DNA of 64,000 nt, from NCBI GenBank assembly GCA_017311185.1, contig JAESUZ010002694.1, positions 868,001-932,000 of the forward strand, given 5' to 3'. The translations under genes were made by a program, and so were the position numbers. Under the pieces are notes generated by a model, which saw nothing but the letters and a program-made list of their open reading frames with translations, was not told the DNA's origin and ran no database searches. The stretch comes from Proteles cristata cristata. Its lineage: Eukaryota > Chordata > Mammalia > Carnivora > Hyaenidae. The stretch's first letter is position 1; every line of letters begins with the position of its first letter. Positions 1 through 12,180 of the stretch are shown in pieces.

Positions 1-530
1 TGACATCAATATTGTTGACAGCTGGAAGAAAACAGAGCAACTGCTGCAAAATTCTGAGCAAAAATTATTTTCGGTTCAACTAACAGACAAAATCAAGACA
101 AGGGTAGACACGAGGGTAAGAGATGTTTTTAGAGAGACAAAATCCTCAAAGTTTACCTGCTGCGCATACTTTCACAGTAGTCGACACTGGAAACAGATCT
201 GGCACAAGTGAGAGGTGACGAGAATCCTCAGGAAGACAGTGGAAGGAGGTCTCGGGAGGAATGGTTTGTAGGGACCTGGACGCAACCAGTCCAGACGGAA
301 GCAGATCAGGTTATGGCTGTTTTTTCTCTAAAAATTCGAAAAATAGAACACCTGTTGTCTCTAAAAGTTTCGAGAGAGAATTTCTATTATTTTGCAAATA
401 TTTGAGGTGGAAGTATAATGTGTGCCCAGAAAATCAAAAAATAAACAGAAAAGACAATTTTAACCCCAGAGATGATGAAATATTACACAAGAAAATAATC
501 ATAGTATGCTATGTGAATATTTACATGTCA
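1..530. other. Intergenic flank, nothing recognised
   Basis: No repeat family or coding pattern is recognised. The short open frames here have no protein-like character. In human the neighbouring gene on this side of PTPRZ1 is FAM3C, but no part of it is visible. Confidence 0.5.
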
Positions 531-542
531 TAACAATGTAAA

Positions 543-769
543 TTCTTATTTTAAGGCTTTTTTAATGTTTATTTATTTATTCTGAGAGAGAGAGAGGGTG
601 TGTGTGTAGGGGAGAAGAGCAGAGCGAGAGGGAGAGAGAGAGCCCCCAAACAGGCTCTGCACTGTCAGCATAGATTCCACCACCAGGCTTGATCCCATGA
701 GCCACAAGACCATGACCTGAGCCAAAATTAGGAGGTGGATGCTTAAACGACTAAGCCACGCAGGCGCCC
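543..769 (-). mobile_element. Carnivore SINE (SINEC), reverse orientation
   Basis: Read on the minus strand it has the tRNA-like head (GGCGCCTG..., at 769), a CT-rich body seen here as GAGAGAGA, and an A-rich tail seen here as T-rich sequence near 560. It is flanked by a perfect 12-bp target-site duplication, TAACAATGTAAA, at 531-542 and 770-781. Confidence 0.93.
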
Positions 770-781
770 TAACAATGTAAA

Positions 782-1324
782 CACTTAATAGCGATTAAGA
801 CAAGATTATAAACATAACCCTCTTGGGAGGGTCAGAGAGAGGAAAGTCTACGTACGGTGGGCAAAGCCGTAGATAAAGCACGGTTAAGTTTTCCATTTGG
901 GGAAGACAGCAGATACAGAAAGATCAAGCAGTAGCAGTATAAGCTGTTTCAGAGGTATGACGACCAAAAGACAAAGCTAAATAAATTAAAGCCGGTTGCC
1001 TCTATAAAGGAAAAAGCGGTGTACGGTATTGATGGCAAGAGGCTGCTGTGTTTTTGCAAAGAGCTTTGTAAAACATTTAGTCTAACGATAAATGCATACT
1101 TTGGGGGAAGAAAATGAACAAAACGTGGGCCACTGCTCGTGTGGAGGGAGAGTGCACCGTGTTCCCCGGGGAGACACGGACGTGGGCTGCAGAACTGCTG
1201 GTCTGTGCCTTTGCGTGCCTGAGCCGAGGAGACCGAGCACAGGCTGGCAGGAGAGGAGGCAGCAGTGGGGAGCAGCTGGTAGCCCTAACATGGCAGGAAT
1301 GCCAGGGTTGTCTAGTGTCTTCAT
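782..1324. other. Intergenic, nothing recognised
   Basis: Unique-looking sequence. Overlapping open frames at 1077-1359 on both strands arise from a locally GC-richer stretch and show no recognisable protein. Confidence 0.45.
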
Positions 1325-1830
1325 TTTCTAGCTGCCACAACAAATTACCACAGATTTAGTGCCTTAAAACTGATTTACAGTTTTAACTGACAATTTTAAA
1401 GTTCTGTAGATCACAACTGACACAGGTCTCACTCAACTCAAGTCAAGCTGCCTTCTCTTCTGGAATCTCTAGAAAATAATCTGTTTCTTTGCATTTTCCA
1501 GCTTCTAGAGGTCTCCCACATTCCCTGGCTAGTAACCTTCTTCTTTCATTTTCATAGCCAGTAATGACCACTTAAGCCCTTCTCACATCACACCACCCTG
1601 GCCGAACCTTCTGCCTCCCTCTTCCACTCTTAAGGACTTCTGTGATTACACTGGATCCCCCCAGATAATTCAGGAGATGCTCTCATTTAAAGTCAGTTGA
1701 TTAGAACCTCAATTCTGTCTGCAACCTTAATTTCCCTTTGTCATGTAACATGGCACGTTCATAGATTCCAGGGATTCGATGTGGAAATCTTTGGAGGGCC
1801 ATTTATTCTTACCATTATTTAACACACCTA
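1325..1830 (-). repeat. Ancient LTR-type remnant, antisense
   Basis: The stretch starts with a CTAGCTGCCACAACAAATTA-like motif and ends in GGAGGGCCATTTATTCTTAC. Both ends match my memory of a common placental-mammal LTR repeat in antisense. The sense-strand relative of its first part is the better-preserved LTR at 21839-22196. The exact family name (MaLR/MLT-like) is uncertain. Confidence 0.45.
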
Positions 1831-3088
1831 AAGACAGAATGGACAGTTCAGAAGATATCCGGGCTTCAGCTGTCTTTCTAGTACTCTCACCTGAAACAGA
1901 TTCCCAATTCCCACCGATGTACTGTAAGGTAACCAACCACAAAGTTCTAAGGGGTACACCAATGGGGTTGTGTGCTTTAAGGGGGAAAAGTAGAGACAAC
2001 TCTATATGGTGTACAAAAGAAAAGTCTGTAGTGGAGAAGCTCCAAAGGATCCATATATTTGCTGAACTATCAACAGTTAGGCCGAATATTCTCCAAAAGG
2101 CATAGACAGCCCATCAATGACAGTCAGAAAAGTGCAGTCAGAAAACAGAGAACAAAAACAAACACAGTAGAAGGACTGTGTCATCATCCAGACACCTTGG
2201 GAAAGATCTGCCGCTCTTCTCTGCTGTCTCTAATTAGAAATCAGAACTGTTACGAGACTTAGGAGTGGGAAGCTTGTAAGAAGAAAATACCACCATTGAG
2301 CTACTCGACTTTATCCTTGAGAAGAAGAGCTTTGAATCCATGCAATGTTAATGCTGTAGACTTGATCGGAGTCTTAATAAACACAAGTAGCTGGAAAATT
2401 TACAGACTCTGACAAAGATGCAGTAAGAGAAGGAAAAAGTAATTTATAGCACAGTAACTATTGAGGACAGCGAAAAATTTTTAACTTATATTTTCACCTC
2501 TATGAGTCTATATTCTTCAACAACCTGTTACAAGTATATAAAAATCTGGAAAGCCGATTCAATTTGTATGTCACTTAGATTACATTAGCTCTGGGGAATA
2601 CAATACAGAGGAACACAATGTCCCTCAAGTGAGTTGAAGGACCATGTTCTTTCCTCAGGCTCTTATTTCCAGCAATAGTTCTCTTTAAAACTATACTCCG
2701 TAAAATGGAAAAAATGAGGTTCAAGCTAAAAGTGGTGAAATCATCTTTCATTTTCAAAGCAGCAATAGAAAGACTGGTGCTGTTATAAATACAAGCAATG
2801 AGTTCATGGCTTCATGATCTTAAAGTATATACACGGAATCAACATTTTTCTTTTCAAAGGTAAAAAAAAAAAGGTAGGAAAAAATCAAGGAAATCATTTG
2901 CTTTTGTAACATAAACTGTTGGCTCTGAGGTCATAGTCAGTCTCTTTACTCTTATCCATCCATCCAACCTCCGAAAAAGCCTTCAGGATGCAGAAATATC
3001 TCAAAGAGTGATGGAAGGTCAGGTTAGTATGTAGTGAACTATTTCAACTCTAACAGTGGAAATTCATGTATTTCCCCCTGAAAGGCGG
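1831..3088. other. Intergenic, nothing recognised
   Basis: Mostly AT-rich unique sequence. I see no repeat head, tail or coding signal. The 108-residue open frame at 1779-2105 starts inside the LTR remnant and resembles no known protein. Confidence 0.45.
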
Positions 3089-3098
3089 TAGAATAATT

Positions 3099-3336
3099 AT
3101 TTTAAGTTTATTTATCTTGAGAAAGAGAGACAGAGACAAAGTGCACGGGAGGGACAGAGAGAGAATGAGAGAGAATCCCAAGCAGGCCCCACGCTGTCAG
3201 TGAGGAGCCCAATGGGAGCCCAATGAGGGCCCCATGGGGGCCAGACACAGGGCTTAAACTCAGGAACCATGTGATCAGGACCTGAGACAAAATCAAGAGT
3301 CAGACACTTAAACTGACTAAGCCACCCAGACACCCC
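3099..3336 (-). mobile_element. Carnivore SINE, reverse orientation
   Basis: The tail is near 3100 and the head ends ...GCCACCCAGACACCCC at 3336. The flanking duplication is TAGAATAATT at 3089-3098 and TAGGATAATT at 3337-3346, with one mismatch. Head divergence suggests an older copy than the felid-young ones. Confidence 0.88.
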
Positions 3337-3459
3337 TAGGATAATTTTTAACATTCAGCAACTAAAATAGCAAAACCATTATCAAGCCATCATGCAATCA
3401 TGGAACAGTATACTCTATCAATTTTCTTTATTTTCTACTCTATATTCTTTTTCTCTCTC

Positions 3460-3825
3460 TCTTTTTCGATTTTGCTCTGTGTAGGAGACATTTCTATTAT
3501 TCATCCCTGTTTGTTTCTTTTTTCCTTGTAGGCATATTGGAGAGCCAATGGGTTGGAAGTGAAGTGATACATGTCATGTCTGTGTGGATATGTTAAGTTG
3601 ACAGCAGAAAACGCACCAGCACTCTCCTTCCCTGAAATTGTGAAAACATGTGTTGAGAAGATGCCAAGAGCTCAAAGTGGCCTGGATTGTCAAACACCCA
3701 CATTCAAGGCAAGTATCCTGGAGAGTCACTTGAACCCTAAACGGGCTTCAAGTGAGCAAGGAATAATTTTTTGTTATTGTTGTTACTGCAGTATAACCTA
3801 GCTCATTCTGACTGACACACTCACC
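3460..3825 (+). repeat. Possible ancient LTR remnant
   Basis: The right half (about 3740-3825) has a GAGCAAGGAATAA motif followed by GTTACTGCAGTATAACCTAG. This resembles the end of an old mammalian LTR or MaLR repeat. The left boundary is not clear, and the open frame at 3571-3801 lies inside it. Confidence 0.3.
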
Positions 3826-4129
3826 ATGCAGAGCCTATTTCTCCATTTCAGTGTTCATTTTACCTTGCTCTTATCCTCAGGCATGTCTTCTCATTACTAA
3901 ACATGCCTGATCCACTCTGCAAATCTTGATTTATCACATATATATACATATATAGACAGAGGTATAGGCATAAACGCAATGAACAACCAGTTTCATTGCA
4001 ATATAAAGCTGTCAGGAATCTTGTCAATTCAGCTTGAACAAGTCCTTGTCAGTCGACATGGGAAATACTGGGCTACTGCTGCTTGAGAAAGATGCCTTCC
4101 TATGACTGACAATTCAAAGAACATTTACG

Positions 4130-4330
4130 CACTGGAATGAGAGAAATTCCATTTTTCAGTCCAATTCCATCACCACAAGTTCTATGATTCTTCGTAATGC
4201 TAAATTCTTGCAGCCTTGTAAAACATCTGCAAAATGGGGGGATGGTATATCTAATTTATGGGGTTTGGGAGTAATTAAACATAATGTAAGCAAGAATATT
4301 TGGCACAGAATTAATAGTCAAGAGAATAAA
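4130..4330 (+). repeat. Probable MIR fragment
   Basis: The motifs CTGCAAAATGGGGGGATGGT and AATATTTGGCACAGAATTAA sit in the order expected of the MIR SINE body and end, with substitutions. It is an ancient mammal-wide repeat and heavily diverged. Confidence 0.45.
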
Positions 4331-4549
4331 TATTGTTGTCAATATATACTGTTTTCTGATAAGATTTTGGAAAATTTACCAGGTGCTAGGGGTTTCAGGG
4401 AAGGAAACAAGGTTCTTAATGGTACTCCTTTGTTCTCTAGTTTTCAGGTCTCCTTCTGTTCAACTCTACTATACTGATTTCCCAAATCTTTGTAGGGATT
4501 AGTTCCAAATATACTTACTTATGTAACTGAAGAGAAGCACAAGACAATA

Positions 4550-5039
4550 CAGCAGTTCCTGCTAACCCTAACCCTAACCCTAACCCTAACCCTAACCCTA
4601 ACCCCCGGTGGGTGCCTGGACAGTGCTGAACCTTATACATGCTATGTGTTTTCCTCTACAAACGTACCTGTGATAAAGTTTATTTTATAAATTAGGCACA
4701 GTAAGAGAGTAACAAGTAATAACAAAATAGAACAAATTACAAAATTTGTAAATTACAAAAAAATACAAAAGACTATAATAAAAGTTATGTGAATGTGATT
4801 TTGATCTCTTAAAATATCTTTTTGTGCTGTACTCACCCTTCTTGCAATGAAGTGAGATGATAAAACGCCTGGAGGAAACTAAGCGCGGTGATGACGCAGC
4901 ATTCTGACGTAAAGTTAGGCTTCTATTGACGTTCTGCCGATTCGTCAGAAGGAGGATCATCCATCCGCCTCTGGACCGCGGTTGATGGCAGGGAACTGAA
5001 ACGGCAGAAAAGAAAACTGCAGATAAGAGGGAGTAACTG
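4550..5039. mobile_element. Tigger/MER2-type DNA transposon remnant
   Basis: The element begins CAGCAGTTCC and ends GGGAGTAACTG, an imperfect terminal inverted repeat. It is flanked by TA on both sides (4548-4549 and 5040-5041), the target duplication of Tigger/pogo elements. Internal stretches match my memory of MER2, including ATTAGGCACAGTAAGAGAGT, CAGAAGGAGGATCATC and GGACCGCGGTTGA. It carries a telomeric-repeat tract near its left end. The 186-residue minus-strand open frame at 4685-5245 overlaps it and is not a gene. Confidence 0.72.
4563..4604 (+). repeat. Interstitial telomeric repeat, (TAACCC)7
   Basis: Seven perfect TAACCC units (CCCTAA orientation) follow CAGCAGTTCCTGC and are followed by CCCGGTGGGTGCCTGG. 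The surrounding sequence on both sides belongs to the same Tigger/MER2 element, so the tract interrupts a transposon. The lack of any mismatch in seven units suggests it is young compared with its host element. Confidence 0.97.
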
Positions 5040-5262
5040 TATTCTTCAAACAATAATGTTATTTGGGCAAACGTCACATTTGAATTCCTGAAATGGCATT
5101 TACTTCTCACTTCACACATTATGTTATTGACATTTGACGTGAGACAAGCTTTGTAAAGTATACCATGTATCAGGGAAGCAAAGTAGGAACCCGTTTCCAA
5201 CCATCTAAGGCACTGGTCTGAGTTTGGCGAGGGAATACTTGGCATAGAATGTCTTGATTACT

Positions 5263-5505
5263 TCAGGGAGTGGCAGTGTAGATTAATAATTAAGTACATG
5301 GGTTCACACCCTAGATCTGTCATTTATGATCTATGTGACTGGACAAATAATTTTCCCTGTTTGTTTTTTTTTTAATGAGATTGGGAAAATGGTAATGTTG
5401 CACACATCATTTACTGGAGGATTAAACAATTATATACCGCACCTTTCAAACAATGCTTGGCGCTTAATAGGTGCTATGTTAGTGTGGCTATAATTACTAC
5501 TGTGG
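5263..5505 (+). repeat. MIR SINE
   Basis: The order is a tRNA-related head, GGGTTCACACCCTAGATCTG, TATGTGACTGGACAAATAA, GGGAAAATGGTAATG, GGATTAAACAATTATATA, then GCTTGGCGCTTAATAGGTGC. That matches the MIR consensus from head to core to tail. Confidence 0.65.
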
Positions 5506-6388
5506 TAGAAGGAGATTCAGTAGAGGCTGTTCATTAGTTTTCTGTAACTTTGATTTATGTTATACCAACTTTTTAGTTGTACATTATCAGTTTTAGTTAC
5601 ATCCTTTCTTATGAGAGTAATGAGAGATTCCTTTAGGGCTATAAGCCTCTTCAGCTTTTATTCCTATTTTAAGGAACAGAAGAAGCTGTCTAGAAATAAT
5701 GTAAGTAAAAGTGGATGCTTAGTGAGAATGGCCAATGGCAAATGTCAGGGGTTTGCAACAGCCCAGAATTATAGAGATTTCTTAACTCCCCAAACTTAAA
5801 ATAGCTAAAGGCCGAATACTGCTACCATGAACATCAGGGAAAACATCAGGCCTGCCCGGTCTTCTGCCTAAATGGAATCAGTGGAGGAGTTGTAGATTGT
5901 GAAGGAAGAGCAGAGAGAGGTGTTCTAGGCATGTTAGCTTAAGTTCTGAGTGTAAGTTCTAAGTCAAGACAGATATGTTATGAGCAGTCTAAGTCTGTTA
6001 TTAAGGGTGAAAGGATGCCTCCTTGGTCTGAGGGTCTAGGTTAGGTGACCGGGAACTGAAAAGTAAACATCAAGGAGCTCTCAGGGACCTTGTTAGAAGC
6101 AGGCAAGAGAAGTGGCCAGTAGAATTGGCCCGAGAGTTGCCCTTTTTTGATAAATTAGTTCACATATTTAAACATTTATTAATCACAGAATATGTGCCAG
6201 GCCCACTGATTAGGTGAAGAAATAATGTTAGAAATAGGATGGAATTGAAGAGTAAGCTGTGGAACATGATGAATGATTACACTGAGGGAGTGAGGAACAA
6301 CAGCCAAGGAGACTTCTCAGGTTTTATGGACTCTAGAAAATACCATTTGGGGACGAATGATGAGTTTTTAGTTTCAGGTGCACAGTAT
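5506..6388. other. Intergenic, mostly unrecognised
   Basis: Nothing clear is seen except a short L2- or MIR-like piece around 6160-6220 (TATTAATCACAGAATATGTG CCAGGCCC). No coding signal. Confidence 0.4.
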
Positions 6389-6403
6389 TTACAGGCTATT
6401 AGA

Positions 6404-6634
6404 GGAACACCTGGGTGGCTCAGTTGGTTAAGTATCTGACTCAAGATTTCAGCTCAGGTAATGATCTCGTGGTTCAGGAGTTCGAACCCCACATCGGGCT
6501 CCATGCTGGCAGTGGAGTCTGCCTAGGATACTCTCTCTCCCCTGCTCTCTCTGCCCCTCTCCATCTCTCTCTCTCTCTCTTTATCTCTCTAAGTAAATAA
6601 AGTTAAATATATATATATATATATATATATATCA
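6404..6634 (+). mobile_element. Carnivore SINE with (TA)n in its tail
   Basis: The head is ACACCTGGGTGGCTCAGTTGG, followed by a B-box-like GAGTTCGAACCCC, a CT-rich body and an AAATAAAG tail that has grown into about 13 TA units (6606-6632). Flanks are TTACAGGCTATTAGA at 6389-6403 and TTACAAGCCTATTAGA at 6635-6650. Confidence 0.9.
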
Positions 6635-6650
6635 TTACAAGCCTATTAGA

Positions 6651-7714
6651 ATATGATTTTTAACCTTTAAAGAACACTATAAATGCAATAAGAAAGGCAG
6701 AAACCTTAGTGGTTTGAGACAGACTGGAAGGTGAGGAAATGGAGATAATGATTATGGTCTATTATTACAAGAAAATTATGAAGGAAGACATATTTGGTAC
6801 CATAATTATATGAGACGTTGTAGTTGAGAGAATTTTTTTTAATTAGAAAAATATTTTAATAGCTTGGTGAAAAGAATAAATTGGAAGAGAAAGATTCAGA
6901 GAAATGATGGATCATTAGCTCCAGAAGACTTGGGGGGTTTGGATCAAGTTTAGCAAGAGAAGGAAAAATCTCATTATCTGGGATTAAAGGAAAGCAAAAT
7001 TCTTTCTGTAAGGTAAGGGAAGAGATTTGTTCTAGGTTCCCAAAACCAATGGATGTCAGTTATAGAGAGATGAATTTTGGCTAAAAATAAAGATGAACAA
7101 AGTGGTTTTTTAAAGTCAAAAGTATAATGGGTCATGTAGAGTGGTTTTACATTATTTTTGACTGGAGATAGGTAAAATACAGCTAAATGTCCATTTATCA
7201 GAAATGTTTATGCATTTGAAATATAGCAGGTCATTTCAACGACCCAGTCCAAGGCTGATTTTCTGATTTGCAGAACTTGTTTTACACATTTGCTTTCTAC
7301 TCTAAAAGCATCTGGGACATTTTTCAAAGACCTAGAGAGCAGACAAATATTGATTTTAAATTAAGCTTGTTGGAAGACTTTAAATTCCATGCTTGCCTCT
7401 GGTAGAACAAGGAGAAGTGTATTTCCACCTTTAACTGGCAAGGAATTGAAAGTAGCATTTAGGTTTATGAAACCAAAATTTGGTTATGTGGGTTTTGCAA
7501 TGTAATACAAATTTGAAGACACATTCTCTTGGAACTTATTTTAATAATGGAGTTCAGATCATGGTTGTTCGGGCAAAAGAAAACTAGGATTATTCTGATT
7601 CATAATGGAGGGTTAGTGAAGTGAGGAGAAGGGAGACAGATGTGTAGATATTGAAATATTAGTCATTATCTCATGACCACGACAATGTAGGAGATGAATC
7701 ACATTTTCTAGTCT
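6651..7714. other. Intergenic, nothing recognised
   Basis: AT-rich unique-looking sequence without a repeat signature or plausible exon. Confidence 0.4.
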
Positions 7715-7730
7715 AAAGTATACAATTCTC

Positions 7731-7951
7731 GAGGTGCCTGGGTAGCTCAGTTGGTTAAGCGTCCAACTTCGGCTCAGGTCATGATCTCACGGTTCATGGG
7801 TTTGAGCCCCACGTCAGGCTCTGTGCTAACAGCTAGCTCAGAGCCTGAAGCCTACTTCAGATTCTGTGTCTCCCTCTCTCTCTGACCCTCTCCTGCTCAT
7901 GCTGTCTCTCTCTCTCTCAGAAATAAATAAAACATTAAAACAACTTTTAAA
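7731..7951 (+). mobile_element. Carnivore SINE
   Basis: Complete head-to-tail copy, GAGGTGCCTGGGTAGCTCAG to an AAATAAATAAAACATT tail. It has a perfect 16-bp duplication AAAGTATACAATTCTC at 7715-7730 and 7952-7967. Confidence 0.94.
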
Positions 7952-7967
7952 AAAGTATACAATTCTC

Positions 7968-9241
7968 TTAGTACCACGAACAATTATCTTAATACAACCA
8001 ACCACTAACAATATAGCATATTTCTGACTTACATTGAAGCAATATTCATCCACAAATAATTTGCAAGATGTATGGTTATATTTAACCATAATTTTAATTT
8101 TTAAACTATTTTAAAATGAAAATATACAATATATGAAAAAAACATGATTCTACCAATATACAGAGGAAGAATTATCCTGAGTCTTATACTATACTAAGTA
8201 TTCCTGACATGGACAAAAAATGATTCCTATCTTTTTGTATTTTTTAATATAATTTTAATCACTGAATTATATATATCACATATAATAAGAGTAAATTATT
8301 TTATTGTCAATCATAACAAGGCATGAAAAGGCAAAGTATGTAATATGCCATGATTTTCTCTTAATCATAATTATGCTTCTTTCAAATGGACTGAGTGCCA
8401 CATTGCACTAAGCTCTGGACTTACACATTGAGGATCTTCCCCCCACCCACCCTTTGTGCCTGACACTGGGAAAAGGTAGTAACAGGCCATCACTAAGCTC
8501 CTGAGGGTCACTGGGCATGTAGGAAATAATTGCTTTTTAGGTAGACAATTACTAGTAGGACAAATCCAAATAAAAGTGTTGGCTATGTTTCAGAAAGTAA
8601 AATTACTCTTAAGTCTTGTCAGAAATTTCACTACAAGTTGCCAGGAGTAGATAGATGCCATTGTGTCGATCAAAATGAACCCAATTTGTTAAGGAACCGA
8701 ACACAAGATAAATCTATCCTCAGTGGTGTAAAATAAAGGGCTTCAAGCAACATGAGATCTCCCTCTGGCAAACATCTTATAACTCCAAAAACTGTATTTT
8801 ACTTGTAAACAAGTAACAATTACTTTCTCAGCCTGTAAATATTTAAGCAATCTAACCTAATGACTTCTACTCAAATATATGTCAATACAATGGATAAAAA
8901 TGTGCAATAATGTCTGTGAGCCAAACAGGAACAACCTGTTACTGCCATAACATAAGAAGTAGAGATATTTTACTTCTCCTTTAATTCCATATTTTATTTA
9001 GTGACTGTACCATATTCTGTAGACTTCTAGCGCTTCCACTGAATTTATGAGCCAAATATATTCTGCAAAAGAAACAGTCTGTTTCTCCCATGAGCACCCA
9101 ACTTTATTCATGTTAAAGATACTTTGGAAATAATTTGTAGAGTAAGGAAACTTATGGGAAACTATGGACATTTCACAACCATAAATGATACATCAGACAA
9201 TTCCCAGACACACCAAAGTGAGATGGTCAGCTTCAGTAAAT
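7968..9241. other. AT-rich intergenic block, nothing recognised
   Basis: No repeat termini, coding frame or RNA gene signature was seen. A short C-rich patch lies near 8440-8455. Confidence 0.4.
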
Positions 9242-9482
9242 AAAAATACAAGTCATCCAGTTGAGTTTGAATTTCAGATAAACAATAAATTTTTAAAAAT
9301 ATAAATATATTTCAAACTTTGCATGAACTGCACTAAAATATTAGCTTGTACTAAAAATAATCATTATGCAAAAACTTTCTTCATTAAATTTAGTGTATCA
9401 TCTAGCATACTAAAATTATTTTGCACTAAAAGTTATTCATTGTTTATCTGAAATTCAAATTTAACCAGGCAGGCTGTATTTT
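9242..9482. repeat. Palindromic MITE-like remnant
   Basis: An arm of about 50 bp at 9242-9292 is repeated in inverted form at 9432-9482. The best-kept core is TTTGAATTTCAGATAAACAA on the left and TTGTTTATCTGAAATTCAAA on the right. The 140-bp centre is AT-rich and partly self-complementary. The layout is that of a short nonautonomous DNA element or a palindromic repeat module. I do not recall its family name with confidence. Confidence 0.6.
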
Positions 9483-9489
9483 ATTTGGC

Positions 9490-9655
9490 AGTCCTCCACA
9501 AGGACATTTTGTAGTAGCAACGTCTTTCTCTCCTGTTAGACTGAGTCCCTTTATGGTAGGGATGGAGTCATTCATATTTGAATGATCAGCCCCTAAAGCA
9601 ATGTCTGATACAGAATAGATACACAATAAAAATGTGTTGAATGAATGAAGGAATG
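9490..9655 (+). repeat. L2 3' end fragment
   Basis: The motif order is TATGGTAGGGATGGAGTC, CAATGTCTGATACAGAATAG, then ATACACAATAAAAATGTG and TTGAATGAATGAA. This matches the L2 LINE 3' terminus. Confidence 0.6.
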
Positions 9656-12039
9656 TAAAGGATGAATTTTAAGGAACTGAAATAAATATAGATATAAATA
9701 TTTACTTTATAACTTATTTTATTGGTGTAGTTCAACAAAATAACTATTACTGGTACTGTCAAAGAGTGATGCCAATGTCAGCCCCACCTCTTTGGCCAAC
9801 TGCCGTGAGAAACACACACCTATTATTCTCTTTCTGGCTACAGCTGGAGCCATGCTGTAAATGGAAATGGACACAACCTTCTTTTTGTGTGTGTGACCTC
9901 TGGACGCCCAGCTGAAACTTTGATTACACTTGAGGAAACCACAGCTCTGGACGAAAACCAAGATGGAGACCCAAATCTTCATTTGGATATTGAGGAATTC
10001 AAGAGCTTGAGAAAAGTAAAGAACTCAAAGTTTCTCTCATGAACCACTCCTGGTTGTATCTGGATACAGTTCACCCTAAAATCCCAGATGAGACTCTCAA
10101 AAAGCAGAATGTCCATTCAGCTACCCAACGAACATATTTATTGTATCCTGTTTTGTTATTGCTTGGGTGGAAAGAAGTATTCTTCCAGGAATGTTCGAAA
10201 CTCTGCATGTAAACACATATTCTCAGGACTGAAATGTGATTGACATGATAGGGCATAATATAAATAATCTTGACCAGTACACACACACACGCGATATAAA
10301 TATAAAATACATTTTTACATAATATGCATTATAGAATACATATTTTATATTTATGTCTATCTATGTATGAATAAATAGGTAGATAGAAAAATAAATTTAT
10401 ACTGTGGATGAAACCATGTGGTTTTAGAGGTTTATAACTCTAATTCACAATGGCTAATGTATTCGGACTATGATGTGTGGTAAGACATCTCAGAAATGAT
10501 CATGACCCCCCCCCCAAATAAAATTGTGAAACGTGAGATACAATATGTTTTTGCTGTTGCCGCCCTTCTGATATGTTCTCTTCTCCCACATCTGGGCTGT
10601 TGCAATGACCTAATTTTCTAAGGACCTGACCTCCAGAGCCTCCCGCTCCACCCTTCCCCTGACTATCAGATCCACGTTGGCTGGTCCTCCAAGTCCATTT
10701 TCCATTGTTGTCACTCAGTCACAGAGACGTGGTTGCCATTCTTCTCCTCATGCAAACGTTAATCACAACTTCACTACTCCCCAAGGTGACTTTTGTGCCT
10801 TCCCAGGTGGATGACAATCTTTTAAAATACGGCAATGGAATTAGTGGAAACCACAGGATCCACCTGCCCTTTGTACCAGCGTAACTTTGATTTCAGCAGT
10901 CCCTTTGTTTTGTGACCTAACGCAAAAAAGTGACTAGTGATGTGATTTTTTTTTTGATGAAGAGAGGGGAGTTAGGATGATATTTATTACTGTTGGATTG
11001 TTCTGGCAGCCTGCTGGCGTAGACTTGGTAACTGAGACCTTCTGTAATACCATGCATGCCCCAGAGGAAACCTACCTTCTAAACAGCTGAAGTTCTCAGA
11101 AGTTCTTTCGTGGTTCTTTCTTGCTTATTGTTTCAGGTATAAGCTACTCCACTAGGAAATCAGTGTTTCCCATAGTTTGACTCCACTCAGTCTGCTCACA
11201 TTTAATTCACATTATTTTTATAGCACATGACATCTGCTTTTCATTTCTATCCCCACCTCCTTGTAGATCATTTTTTCCCCTTGGCTAGTCCTTCTCCATT
11301 AACTACACATCTTTAGGAAACCTTCTCTGCCTACTCCAGCCCATGTTAAATCCTTTCTCTAAGCTCTTAGTGTGTTTCTAGTTTTTATCTACACTTCCTG
11401 CTAATGCTAGCAAAAATTTTCTTCCCAAGTGGAGACTCACACGAACAATCATCCATCCCCATAATAACTTACAAAAATTACATTTCTCTTCTTATTCATA
11501 GGAAAAATAAGATCAAATGTCAATTTCTTAATATTTATATGTACTCCACAGCAAACATTCCAGATAGGTTGGAATTTGTTATTACACGGCTGTAATCAGT
11601 TCCTTAAGCAACAGCAAATTACACCATTAGCTCTGCACATTTAACCTAGTGTTGAAAGGCTGTGTATATTAGTGAGAACTGGTAGTAATAGTCAGAATAC
11701 ATTCAGAACCCTATTTTGTATGTGATAAGGTTTTTTGAAATGTTTAAGCTAAAATCCTATTTTTGAACCAAGAACAGGACACAGGAGTACACATTGTACA
11801 GATAACCTACATCAATGGTTCCTAAGAACACAAGGGATAATTCCAGAACTTGACTTTCTGTGCCTTAGAGCGGATTCCGAAAAGGCTCCAAACTGGGTTT
11901 CAGGTAGGTAGAAAAACATCTGCCGAAAGGATATAGAAACGAAAATCTTTGAAAAGCACACAGATTTTCAGGGCTCTGGGCAGTCAGGCTCATGGAGGGA
12001 TACCAGTTGCCTAATCTTTTCATTTAGGCTTCAAAGTAA
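9656..12039. other. Intergenic, mostly unrecognised
   Basis: Contains a short (CA)n at 10279-10291, TA-rich stretches at 10290-10400, a C9 run near 10507 and pyrimidine-rich sequence at 11220-11400 that may be degraded L2. No gene is supported. Confidence 0.4.
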
Positions 12040-12180
12040 TTCCAACAAACTTTAAGGGTACACCTACTATTTTTGCCTTTGTGCTAGGGGCTCGGCTAGA
12101 ACAGTAAGTAAGGCAAAACTCCCTGCGGTCAAGGAGCTCACAGTCTAGTGACAGAAACCACCAGAGAAACAGGCACGTCC
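12040..12180 (-). repeat. L2 3' end fragment, antisense
   Basis: CCTACTATTTTTGCCTTTGT, GCTAGGGGCTCGGCTAGAAC and CAAGGAGCTCACAGTCTAGT follow the order of the antisense L2 end. It lies about 200 bp upstream of the first promoter CCAAT motif. Confidence 0.5.

Noticed and set aside
4685..5245. 186-residue minus-strand open frame
   Set aside because: Most of it lies in the Tigger/MER2 remnant and its flank. It shows no transposase or other protein motif; MER2 is nonautonomous.
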